NCBI RefSeq assembly: GCF_008039615.1
Contig: NZ_VDUZ01000071.1
Location: 1 to 39,528, forward strand
DNA from: Vineibacter terrae
GTDB taxonomy: Bacteria; Pseudomonadota; Alphaproteobacteria; Reyranellales; Reyranellaceae
Length of the DNA stretch: 39,528 nt
Reading direction: 5' to 3'
The translations under genes and the position numbers were made by a program. The notes beneath the pieces are model-generated. The model was not told the DNA's origin and did no database searches. It saw nothing but the letters and a program-made list of their open reading frames with translations. Below are positions 32,129 through 39,434 of the stretch, one piece after another; positions within the stretch are counted from its first letter, which is position 1, and every line of letters starts with the position of its first letter.

Positions 32129-33163
32129 CTATTTCATCGCGATCGATCCGGCCTGCTGCTTCTTGACCAGCTCCAGGGCGCGGCCCATCTCGGCCACCCG
32201 GTCCTTGAGGTTGCGCGGCGTGGTCTTGGAGCCCCATTCCGGCTTCACGTCGATCATCATCATCGACTTGTCGGTCTTGCGCACGGTGAGCCCGGGCGAG
32301 CCCGCGTCGACGCCGGTGCCGGAAACCCAGGGGTGCGTCGGAAAGAACTCGCGCATGACGCGCCACGCCAGCTCCGAGGCGGCCGTGCCCGGATCCTTGC
32401 GGCGCACGGCGATGAAGATGTCGCCCTCGTTGTTGGAGGCGTCCGGCTGCAGGTCCCAGGCGTTGGTCTTGTACATGCTGAGCGCCGGCTGCTGGTTGGC
32501 CGTCAGTCCGGCGAGCGGATCGTTCGGGTCCTGCGTGACATAGGCCATCCGGCCGCGGATCGTGATGCGGGCGGCCGGCGCCATCGGCGTGCACACGATC
32601 TGGCCGCGCTCGCGCAGGGGCGCGCCTGACGGCCCCCATTCGAAATTGAACTTGATCTCGTCCTTGAAGCCCTGGACCGTGCGCAGGAAGGCGTGGCTGA
32701 CGATCTTCATGACGTCTTCCTTGCCGCTGCCGGCGTTGCAGCCCATCAGCACGACCTTGGCGTCGGCGGTGAAGCGGTCCTGCACGGCCTGGAACCTGGG
32801 CACGGCGCTCTTGAACTCGGGGAAGGGCCCGATCAGCGCCTTGTCGTCGGTGAAGTAGACGTCGTCGCGCTTCACGTCGCCGGCCAGCGAGAACACCTGG
32901 TCGTTGGCGTGGCCCAGGATCCTCAGCTCCTCGATCGATTCGGGGTTCTGGCCGGTGATGACGGCCAGCAGCTCGTCGATTGTCGCTGCCGCGGAGCTGC
33001 CGCCGGACCGGGTGCCCACGGCGGCGAAGTCGCGGCTGGCGGGCGACCAGTGGCAGGCGGCGATCCCGCCGCATCGCGGGTCCAGCGTGCAGCTGATCTC
33101 CTGCTGGTCGTTGGTCCAGGGCGGCACCGTTCTGTAGCCGCTGGCATGGACGAGGAGCTTCAT
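32129..33163 (-). CDS. Uncharacterised protein with a clan CD-like His/Cys pair
   Basis: I do not recognise this 344-residue protein by name. There is no signal peptide or membrane segment. ELRILGHAND (H85) ends one hydrophobic strand and KVVLMGCNAGSGKEDVM (C142) the next but one. This strand-His / strand-Cys layout, 57 residues apart, is the pattern of caspase-like peptidases (CHAT, DUF4347, gingipain-like), where H and C are the catalytic dyad. The middle has IKFNFEWGPSGAPLRERGQIVCTP, and the C-terminus a SMMMIDVKPEWGSKTTPRNL string. The ATG at 33163 is chosen as the first Met of the folded part; GGGGAACGAC lies upstream. The dyad reading is inference. Confidence 0.65.
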   Translation of the reverse strand: MKLLVHASGYRTVPPWTNDQQEISCTLDPRCGGIAACHWSPASRDFAAVGTRSGGSSAAATIDELLAVITGQNPESIEELRILGHANDQVFSLAGDVKRDDVYFTDDKALIGPFPEFKSAVPRFQAVQDRFTADAKVVLMGCNAGSGKEDVMKIVSHAFLRTVQGFKDEIKFNFEWGPSGAPLRERGQIVCTPMAPAARITIRGRMAYVTQDPNDPLAGLTANQQPALSMYKTNAWDLQPDASNNEGDIFIAVRRKDPGTAASELAWRVMREFFPTHPWVSGTGVDAGSPGLTVRKTDKSMMMIDVKPEWGSKTTPRNLKDRVAEMGRALELVKKQQAGSIAMK

Positions 33164-33390
33164 CGGCGTCGTTCCCCATGAAAGCGTGCGCCCACGCCGA
33201 TCCGGCGCGGGCGGGAAAGCAGCCACCAGACGCTACGTCACGTTGAATGAAGAGTGAGCGGCCACTGTAGACCGGGGGACAGCCGGGAGCAATTGGAAAA
33301 GAAGCGGGACGCGCTTCGCAAGCCCAGGTCGTAAAGGGCCGCGGCTGCCCTGGGACCCTAGTGCTCGGAATCACTGGTTGGTGACACACC

Positions 33391-33477
33391 TGTCATCCCG
33401 AGCGCAGCGAGGGATCTCCTGCGGCAGAGCGCACAGTGCGCCATTCGCAGGAGATCCCTCGCTGCGCTCGGGATGAC
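33391..33477. repeat. TGTCATCCCGAGCG palindromic element, copy D
   Basis: TGTCATCCCGAGCGCAGCGA (33391-33410) and its complement ending at 33477 pair over about 33 bases around the core GCGGCAGAGCGCACAGTGCGCCATTCGC, in the opposite orientation to copies B and C. It lies between two minus-strand genes. The remainder of the 346-base gap (33164-33509) holds nothing else I can support. Confidence 0.88.
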
Positions 33478-33509
33478 GGTCACGACCCACCTTCTACCGA
33501 TAGCCGATA

Positions 33510-33686
33510 CTACTCCACGAAGCAGGTCCAGATCACGGCGAAGATCACCGACACGGCTGCGGTGCCGGCCAGCAGCTGCAGGGTGGCCGCGGCCAGGTTG
33601 TTTCCGAGGAGGTAGTGGTGCCAGTCGAAGTAGGATCTGAAGCCCTCTTGCGGCCCGGATCGCTCGCTGCCTGGGTCTGTCGTCAC
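33510..33686 (-). CDS. Small single-pass membrane protein (58 residues)
   Basis: A GTG-initiated frame of 58 residues begins MTTDPGSERSGPQEGFRSYF, passes DWHHYLLGNN, and has one predicted membrane helix (LQLLAGTAAVSVIFAVIW, about 36-53) ending CFVE. AAGGAC is placed five bases before the GTG. The amphipathic, Tyr/Trp/His-rich stretch before the helix and the GC-biased third positions support real coding. It has no recognised family. It lies between the repeat and the LysR gene on the same strand, so it could be read from the LysR transcript. Confidence 0.6.
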   Translation of the reverse strand: MTTDPGSERSGPQEGFRSYFDWHHYLLGNNLAAATLQLLAGTAAVSVIFAVIWTCFVE

Positions 33687-33773
33687 GTGTCCTTCACCTT
33701 CACATCAGGGTGCGATCTGCGCGTGCTTCCGGCACTCTTCCCGCCGGCCCATACCACCTGGTCAGGACGTGCT

Positions 33774-34649
33774 CTACCGGAATTGCGCCCTCAGCCACTG
33801 CGCCACGTCGCGCACGTCCTGCATGCCGCGCTGCGCGCGCGGCACCACGAGGTAGTAGCCGGCGCCGACATCGGCCGTCATGGCGGGGAAGCGCACCAGG
33901 CGGCTGCCGGCGGCGTCCTGGCCGCCGGCGCCGGCCAGGGTGATGCCGGTCCCGGCCGCGGCGGCGCGCAGCGCGACGTCGGTATTGTCGAACGCCAGCG
34001 TCTGTAGCCCGGCCAGCGGCCCGAGCCGGTTGGCGGCGAGCCACAGCGACCAGGCCCGTTCCGTGCCGCTCACCAGCAGGATGCGCGTGGCCCGCAGGTC
34101 GGCGCGCGTCAGCCGCTCCCGGCCGCGATACGCCATGCCGGCGACCGCCTGCATGGGCACGCCGACCAGCCGCGTGGCGGTGCCGTCGCGCCAATCGCCG
34201 AAGCCGAAGCGGACGGCGATCTCGCCGGCGGCCAGCGGCTCGATGCGCGGCGACGTCTCGACCGCGAACGCGATGGCGGCAAAGCGCTGGCGCAGGCGCG
34301 GCATGTGCCGCGCCAGCCAACCCGACGCGAATGAGTGCGGCGCCTTGATCACGATGCGCTTGTGGGTGGCGCTCTGGTCGGCGATGTGGCGCGCGATGGC
34401 GCCGAAGGCGCGCGTGGCGATCCGGTGCAGCGCCCGGCCGCGCGGCGTCAGGGAGATCCCCAGCGGCGTGCGCACGAGCAGGGCCGTGTCCATGTCGTGC
34501 TCGAGCGCGGCGATGCGCCGGCTGACCGCCGACGGCGTCAGGTGGAGCTGGACGGCAGCCGCGCGGATGCTGCCGGCATTGCCGACGCAGACGAAGGCTT
34601 CGAGCCCGCGCAGGTTGGGCAGCCGCGTGCTGATCGCTTTTCCCGTCAT
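33774..34649 (-). CDS. LysR-family transcriptional regulator
   Basis: The 291-residue protein has the LysR helix-turn-helix near 9-68: LPNLRGLEAFVCVGNAGSIRAAAVQLHLTPSAVSRRIAALEHDMDTALLVRTPLGISLTPRGR, followed by a periplasmic-binding-like effector domain with GIAVRFGFGDWRDG- and RAAAAGTGITLAG-type strings, nearest the GcvA group. The start at 34649 (MTGKAIS) has GAGG about nine bases upstream. It diverges from the amidohydrolase gene over 136 bases, which is the usual layout of a LysR regulator and its target. Confidence 0.92.
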   Translation of the reverse strand: MTGKAISTRLPNLRGLEAFVCVGNAGSIRAAAVQLHLTPSAVSRRIAALEHDMDTALLVRTPLGISLTPRGRALHRIATRAFGAIARHIADQSATHKRIVIKAPHSFASGWLARHMPRLRQRFAAIAFAVETSPRIEPLAAGEIAVRFGFGDWRDGTATRLVGVPMQAVAGMAYRGRERLTRADLRATRILLVSGTERAWSLWLAANRLGPLAGLQTLAFDNTDVALRAAAAGTGITLAGAGGQDAAGSRLVRFPAMTADVGAGYYLVVPRAQRGMQDVRDVAQWLRAQFR

Positions 34650-34785
34650 CGCGCCAACCTCGCTGTCCTGCGTCGGGGGTGATGCAATTTCCGCAACACT
34701 AGCGGAATTCTTTGCGGTACGCGATCCGGGGCGGCCGCTCGTAGAACCGCTGCCATCGCGTGTTCGACCGACCGGAGCGCCCGCC

Positions 34786-35595
34786 ATGATCATCGACGCC
34801 TGGATGCAGCAGACGACGGAGCGCTTCGCGCGCCACGAGATGCTGGCGACGCTGCGGCGCTGGACGCGCGAGGAGATGCGGCCGCAGATCACCGACGCGA
34901 TGACGATCGCGGCCATGGATGCGGGCGGCGTCCGGGTCGCTCTCGCCTCGGCGTGGTGCGGGCCGCAGGGCTGGCTGATCTCGCACGAGGAGGTGGCGGC
35001 GCTGGCGCGGGCGCATCCCGGGCGCGTCCTGGGCATCGCCAGCGCCGACCTCGACCGGCCGATGCCGGCGGTGCGCGAGCTGCGCCGGGCCGTGAAGCAG
35101 CTCGGCTTCCGCGGCCTGCGTGTCGTGCCCTGGCTGTGGAAGCTGCCGCCGAACGATCGCCGGTTCTATCCGCTCTACGCCGAGTGCGTCGAGCTCGGCA
35201 TCCCGTTCTGCACCCAGGTCGGCCACACCGGGCCGCTGCGGCCCTCGGAGACCGGCCGGCCGATCCCCTATCTCGACGAGGTGGCGCTCGACTTCCCCGA
35301 GCTGGTGATCGTGGGCGGGCATATCGGCTACCCGTGGACGCAGGAGATGATCGCGCTCGCCACCAAGTACCCGAACGTCCACATCGACACCTCGGCCTAT
35401 ACCGCGCGCCGCTATCCGCCCGAGCTGGTGCAGTACATGCGCGGCCATGGCCGCCGCAAGGTGATGTTCGGCAGCAACTACCCGATGATCGCGCCTGCCC
35501 GGGCGCTCGAAGGCCTCGATAGCCTCGGCCTCGACGACGAGGCCAGGGCGCTGTTCCTGGGCGGCAACGCCGCGCGCGTGTTCGGCGTCGGCTGA
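34786..35595 (+). CDS. Amidohydrolase family protein (PF04909, ACMSD/LigJ-like)
   Basis: The 269-residue protein is a TIM-barrel amidohydrolase-2 member: GFRGLRVVPWLWKLPPNDRRFYPLYAECVELGIPFCTQVGHTGP near 108-150, VIVGGHIGYPWTQEMIALATKYPNVHIDTSAY near 172-205 and KVMFGSNYPMIAPARAL near 225-241. These are the His and Asp blocks of decarboxylase/hydratase-type enzymes acting on carboxylic acids. The usual N-terminal HxH is replaced by IDAWMQ, so metal binding there is weakened. The family often acts in aromatic breakdown. The divergent LysR gene probably controls it. Confidence 0.87.
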   Translation: MIIDAWMQQTTERFARHEMLATLRRWTREEMRPQITDAMTIAAMDAGGVRVALASAWCGPQGWLISHEEVAALARAHPGRVLGIASADLDRPMPAVRELRRAVKQLGFRGLRVVPWLWKLPPNDRRFYPLYAECVELGIPFCTQVGHTGPLRPSETGRPIPYLDEVALDFPELVIVGGHIGYPWTQEMIALATKYPNVHIDTSAYTARRYPPELVQYMRGHGRRKVMFGSNYPMIAPARALEGLDSLGLDDEARALFLGGNAARVFGVG

Positions 35596-35724
35596 GCGTG
35601 CGGCGCCGCTTCTTGTGCCGGCACGCCGTTGCGCGCGCTGCCGGCGCCGGGCACGTTCGGCGACCTCCTTCGGCGCGCGGTTGGCGCCCGCGTCCGAAAC
35701 GACCCAGCGGCGGCAGGCGAGGAG

Positions 35725-36852
35725 TCAGGCCGCGCCTTCCTGAGCGTGCCCGGTCTGCACCGACGTCTTTGTGATCAGGCCCGGCGCCCCGAAGCCGCCA
35801 GCCCTGCCTGCGCCCGCGCGCCGGCTGTTGGCCCGGTGAAGGGTGTCGATCGGACGCTCGCCGAAAAGCGCGCGATACGACAGCGAGAAGCGCCCCATGT
35901 GCCAGAAGCCGTTGTCGATGGCGATGCGCGTTATCATGCCAGGCAAGGGCTGGCTCCGGAGCAGCTGCTCGCGCGTGGCATTGAGCGCCCGCACGCGCAG
36001 GTAATGCGCCGGACTCATGTTCAGCATGTCCTGGAACGCCCTTTCCAGGGTTCGTCGCGAGACGCGAAGGGCCGAGCAGAGCCTTGGAATGGTGGGAATC
36101 GACATGGGGTCGGTGTCCATTCTGGCATCCGCTTCGAGAATGATCGCCTGTGCCGATCGGAGCCTGTCGGACGGTGTGGCGGCAATCGGTGCCGTGGCGG
36201 CGAGAACGCCGAAGAACGCGTCCAGCAGCGCACGTTCCGCGTTGGCCCGCCACTGCGAGTCGTTCAGGAGGCGCGGACAGTCGATGTCCAGCTGCCCGAT
36301 CGTCGCTGTCACATCCCTCAGCTGGCGCAGCGCGCGTCCCTCGGCCTGGCCCGCGGGATAGCGGCCAGGGAAGCGCAGCGGCTCCAGCCGGGAGATGGCG
36401 GCGACCTCGTCGCTGTAGAGCGCGGCCGGCATCGCCAGCGTGATGGCGGTCACCGCGGCCGGATACCTGACATCGTTGACGCTGCCGGGGCCGAACACCG
36501 TCATCGTGCTGACCGGGAGGCGTTCGCCGGCAATCACGAAGGGTTCGGGCGCTTCCACGGCAAAGCCCAGGGTCACCACGTCCGGCGGCGTGCCGATCAC
36601 CGCCCGGACAGCCGTCGAGAAGCTGGTCTTCCTGAACGCGGTTCTTTTGAAGCGAAGGCGATCAACCGACGCGCTCAGGCAGCCAGGGCCCAGCTGCATA
36701 TGCCGTCCAAGGGTGCCACCAAGCATCGAGCCGTCCAATGCGCCCCGGCTGAAGCCGCGCAGGGTCATCCTTTCAGAGGCTGGCGCGACATTTTCCTGCG
36801 GTCCGGCCACGTAGCGCAGGGCGGCCAAAGGTGAAGAGATACGACCGTCCAT
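35725..36852 (-). CDS. AraC-family transcriptional regulator
   Basis: The 375-residue protein has an N-terminal sensing region with no recognisable enzyme motif and a C-terminal AraC/XylS DNA-binding domain near 285-370: IPTIPRLCSALRVSRRTLERAFQDMLNMSPAHYLRVRALNATREQLL, then ITRIAIDNGFWHMGRFSLSYRALFGERPIDTL, giving both helix-turn-helix units. The start at 36852 (MDGRIS) lacks a good ribosome site; a later Met at residue 29 is possible. It diverges from the sulfatase gene over about 300 bases and may activate it. Confidence 0.9.
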   Translation of the reverse strand: MDGRISSPLAALRYVAGPQENVAPASERMTLRGFSRGALDGSMLGGTLGRHMQLGPGCLSASVDRLRFKRTAFRKTSFSTAVRAVIGTPPDVVTLGFAVEAPEPFVIAGERLPVSTMTVFGPGSVNDVRYPAAVTAITLAMPAALYSDEVAAISRLEPLRFPGRYPAGQAEGRALRQLRDVTATIGQLDIDCPRLLNDSQWRANAERALLDAFFGVLAATAPIAATPSDRLRSAQAIILEADARMDTDPMSIPTIPRLCSALRVSRRTLERAFQDMLNMSPAHYLRVRALNATREQLLRSQPLPGMITRIAIDNGFWHMGRFSLSYRALFGERPIDTLHRANSRRAGAGRAGGFGAPGLITKTSVQTGHAQEGAA

Positions 36853-36927
36853 GTGCCCGGCTCTGGGATGGCGCAAAGCGGATAGACGCTTGACTACGCA
36901 TGGACAATAAATGTCGTCGTTGACTCA

Positions 36928-36969
36928 GTCGTGGATACGACGGCACTCCAATTGTCGCATGTAAATGCG
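36928..36969. promoter_or_regulatory. Candidate operator dyads between AraC gene and sulfatase
   Basis: GTCGT-GGAT-ACGAC (36928-36941) and CGCAT-GTAA-ATGCG (36956-36969) are perfect five-base dyads 28 bases apart in the AT-richer part of the divergent gap; the second is flanked by AATTG and ATAATT. They are plausible regulator sites, but their length is modest and chance is not excluded. Confidence 0.35.
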
Positions 36970-37148
36970 GATAATTGCATCGAAATCAGGGGCGAGACGT
37001 GTCGCGGGGTCAGGGATTGGCAAGGTCCGGACTGCAAATCGTCTCCTGGTGACGGCCGCCAGCGCGTCCGGCACCGATGCCGCTACGCACGGGCCGGTGC
37101 GGCGCCGCCGCGAGGCTGCAGGGCGGGTTCAGCGGGGAGGATTGCGGC

Positions 37149-38933
37149 ATGGTGGAGCACGAACGAAGACCGCGTCGGCAGACACGTCGGGACTTTCTTG
37201 CGGCGTCGGCCGGCGTCGCGCTTTCCGGTTCGCTGCTGGATGTCGCGTTCGGATCGGCACAGGCCCAGACGCGCCCGGCGCCGGCGCCAGCGACGGGCGG
37301 GCCGCGCAGCGGGCTCAACATCCTCTTCATCTTCACCGACCAGGAGCGCCACCAGGCCCGCTGGCCGAAGGGCCTGTCGCTGCCCGGGCATGAGCGGTTG
37401 GCGGGCGCCGGCGTCACCTTCACCAACCACCAGTGTCCGGCGACGATGTGCACCTCGTCGCGCGCGGTGATGCTGACGGGCCTGCAGACGCCGGACAACG
37501 GCATGTTCGAGAACCTCGACGTGCCGTGGATGCGCAGCCTGTCCTTCGAGCATCCGACGATCGGCCACATGCTGCGCAAATCAGGCTACTACACGGCCTA
37601 CAAGGGCAAGTGGCACCTCAGCCGCGAGTTCGACACCCGCTCTGTCGAGCAGTTCATGACGCCCAACATGGAGAAGTACGGCTTCGCCGACAATTTCTCG
37701 CCGGGCGACCTGATCGGCCACACGCTGGGCGGCTACAGCTACGACCACATCACCGCCGGCAGCGCGATCAACTGGCTGCGCACCAAGGGCCGGCCGCTCA
37801 GCGACGACGGCAAGCCGTGGTGCATGTTCGTGAGCTTCGTGAACCCGCACGACATCATGTACTTCAACACCGACAGGCCGGGCCAGAGCGTGCAGGATAC
37901 GGGCAAGCTGCGCCTGCACGCCGCGCGCGCGCCCGAGCACGCGCTTTACAAGGCGACGTGGGACGTGCCGGTCCCGGCCAGCCTGCGCCAGCCGTTCGAC
38001 GCGCCGGGCCGGCCCAGGGCGCATGGCGAGTTCGACCGCATCTGGGACTACATCCTGGGCAACGTGCCGCTGGAAGAGGAGCGCTGGCGGCGCTTCAACG
38101 ACTACTACATCAACTGCATCCGCAACGTGGACCGCTCGCTCGAGGCGCTGCTGGCGGAGCTCGAGGCGCTGGGCCTGGCCGGGAACACGATCGTGGTGTT
38201 CACGGCCGATCACGGCGAGATGGCGGGCGCGCACGGCCTGCGCGGCAAGGGTCCGTTCGCCTACCAGGAGACCAACCGGCTGCCGCTCGCCATCGTTCAT
38301 CCCGACGTCAAGGGCGGGCAGCAGTGCAAGTCGCTGTCGAGCCATATCGACTTCGCGCCGACGCTGCTCGCCATGGCCGGTGTGGCGCCCGACGCCGCGG
38401 CCGCGGCCGCCGGCCGCGCCTTGCCGGGCAAGGACCTCTCGCCGCTGCTCACCGATCCGGGCAGCCGGGCGATCGATGCGGCGCGGCCGGCAACGCTCTT
38501 CACCTACAGCGGGCTCGCGAGCAACGACAGCAGCGTTTTCGACTTCGCCGCCAAATCAGCCGCCGCCGGCAAGGACCCCAAGGAAGAGGCCAGGAAGCAG
38601 GGCTTCCGCCCCGACCTCAAGAAGCGCGGCAGCGTGCGCTCGGCATTTGACGGCCGCTACCGCTTCACGCGCTACTTCGCGCCGGTCGACCACAACAGCC
38701 CGACGACCCTTGACGAGCTCTTCCGGTGGAACGACGTCGAGCTGTACGACCTGGCAAGCGATCCGGACGAGTTGATCAACCTGGCCGTCGACCGCGGCAA
38801 GAACGACGCGCTCCTGACGACCATGAACGGCAAGCTGGAGGCGGTGATCAAGGCCGAGATCGGCAAGGATGACGGCCGCGAGCTGCCCGAGATCGCCGGC
38901 ATCACGTGGGGGATCGACAAGGTCGATCTGTAG
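37149..38933 (+). CDS. Tat-exported sulfatase-family hydrolase
   Basis: The 594-residue protein has a twin-arginine signal (RRDFLAASAGVALSG at 13-27, cut near 40) and an alkaline-phosphatase-superfamily sulfatase domain: NILFIFTDQE near 57-66 (metal Asp), CTSSRAVMLTG at 101-111, GKWHLS near 157, TADHGEMAGAHG near 355-366. C101 would be turned into formylglycine; the motif is C-x-S-x-R here, where C-x-P-x-R is usual. Sulfate esters or phosphonate esters are possible substrates, in the periplasm. GGGGAGG precedes the ATG at 37149. No maturase (FGE) gene is in the window. Confidence 0.9.
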   Translation: MVEHERRPRRQTRRDFLAASAGVALSGSLLDVAFGSAQAQTRPAPAPATGGPRSGLNILFIFTDQERHQARWPKGLSLPGHERLAGAGVTFTNHQCPATMCTSSRAVMLTGLQTPDNGMFENLDVPWMRSLSFEHPTIGHMLRKSGYYTAYKGKWHLSREFDTRSVEQFMTPNMEKYGFADNFSPGDLIGHTLGGYSYDHITAGSAINWLRTKGRPLSDDGKPWCMFVSFVNPHDIMYFNTDRPGQSVQDTGKLRLHAARAPEHALYKATWDVPVPASLRQPFDAPGRPRAHGEFDRIWDYILGNVPLEEERWRRFNDYYINCIRNVDRSLEALLAELEALGLAGNTIVVFTADHGEMAGAHGLRGKGPFAYQETNRLPLAIVHPDVKGGQQCKSLSSHIDFAPTLLAMAGVAPDAAAAAAGRALPGKDLSPLLTDPGSRAIDAARPATLFTYSGLASNDSSVFDFAAKSAAAGKDPKEEARKQGFRPDLKKRGSVRSAFDGRYRFTRYFAPVDHNSPTTLDELFRWNDVELYDLASDPDELINLAVDRGKNDALLTTMNGKLEAVIKAEIGKDDGRELPEIAGITWGIDKVDL

Positions 38934-39033
38934 CTGCTGCCGACTATCGCTGAAGGTGGGGCGTGAGTGTCGCCCGAGCGTGTGTGACTTAACCCTTCCC
39001 CCGGAGGGGGAAGGCATTCGCATATGACCTCGC

Positions 39034-39110
39034 TGTCATCCCGAGCGTCAGCGAGGGATCTCCTGCGGCAAGGCGCACGGTGCGCAATTCGCGGGAGATC
39101 CCTCGCTGAC
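39034..39110. repeat. TGTCATCCCGAGCG palindromic element, copy E (3'-truncated)
   Basis: It begins TGTCATCCCGAGCGTCAGCG and has the core GCGGCAAGGCGCACGGTGCGCAATTCGC in the orientation of copy D. The second arm stops at CCTCGCTGAC; the expected GCTCGGGATGACA is missing, and the 200 bp element begins seven bases later. This looks like truncation by that neighbour. Confidence 0.85.
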
Positions 39111-39116
39111 GGTGGA

Positions 39117-39320
39117 GCATATGGAGCACCGGCGCCGTCTCCTCGCCCCGCGGCAGCGGGGAGAGGAAGGGGCCCATGCCGAAGGCATGGGAAGGTGAGG
39201 GGTAGGAACGATCGAGCCATGCAGCAAAAACAGGGACTGATCGCTCGTACCCCTCACCTTCCCATCGCTACGCGATGGGCCCCTCCCTCTCCCCGCTGCC
39301 GCGGGGCGAGGGGTACACGG
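39117..39320. repeat. About 200 bp inverted-repeat element, copy 2 (core inverted)
   Basis: The arms match copy 1 at 31851-32055 nearly base for base (GCATATGG, CTCCTCGCCCCGCGGCAGCG, GGGAAGGTGAGGGGTA and complements). The asymmetric core reads GGAACGATCGAGCCATGCAG, then CAAAAACAGGGACTGATCGC, which is the reverse complement of the copy 1 core with a few changes. Because the arms are palindromic, the two copies differ mainly by core orientation. Confidence 0.92.
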
Positions 39321-39386
39321 CAGCATTTGCGAATGCCCTGCCCTCCGGGGGAAGGAAAGGATCACAAGCGCCGAACGGGTTGCGAC

Positions 39387-39411
39387 TGTCATCCCGAGCG
39401 TAGCGAGGACC
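39387..39411. repeat. TGTCATCCCGAGCG element, single arm (copy F)
   Basis: TGTCATCCCGAGCGTAGCGA followed by GGACCTC is one arm only; no second arm follows before the window ends. It could be a relic of the partner lost by copy E or an independent truncated copy. Confidence 0.7.
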
Positions 39412-39434
39412 TCCTACCGGTTATCAAGGGGAAA

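Larger units (their letters stand above)
38992..39358. repeat. Composite nested inverted-repeat block
   Basis: An outer pair CCTTCCCCCGGAGG-GGAAGGCATTCGCATATG (from about 38996) and its complement CATTTGCGAATGCC...CCTCCGGGGGAAGG (to about 39357) encloses, in order, a truncated TGTCATCCCGAGCG element (39034-39110) and the 200 bp element (39117-39320). The gap 38934-39434 contains no gene that I can support; it is essentially all repeat. Confidence 0.8.
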
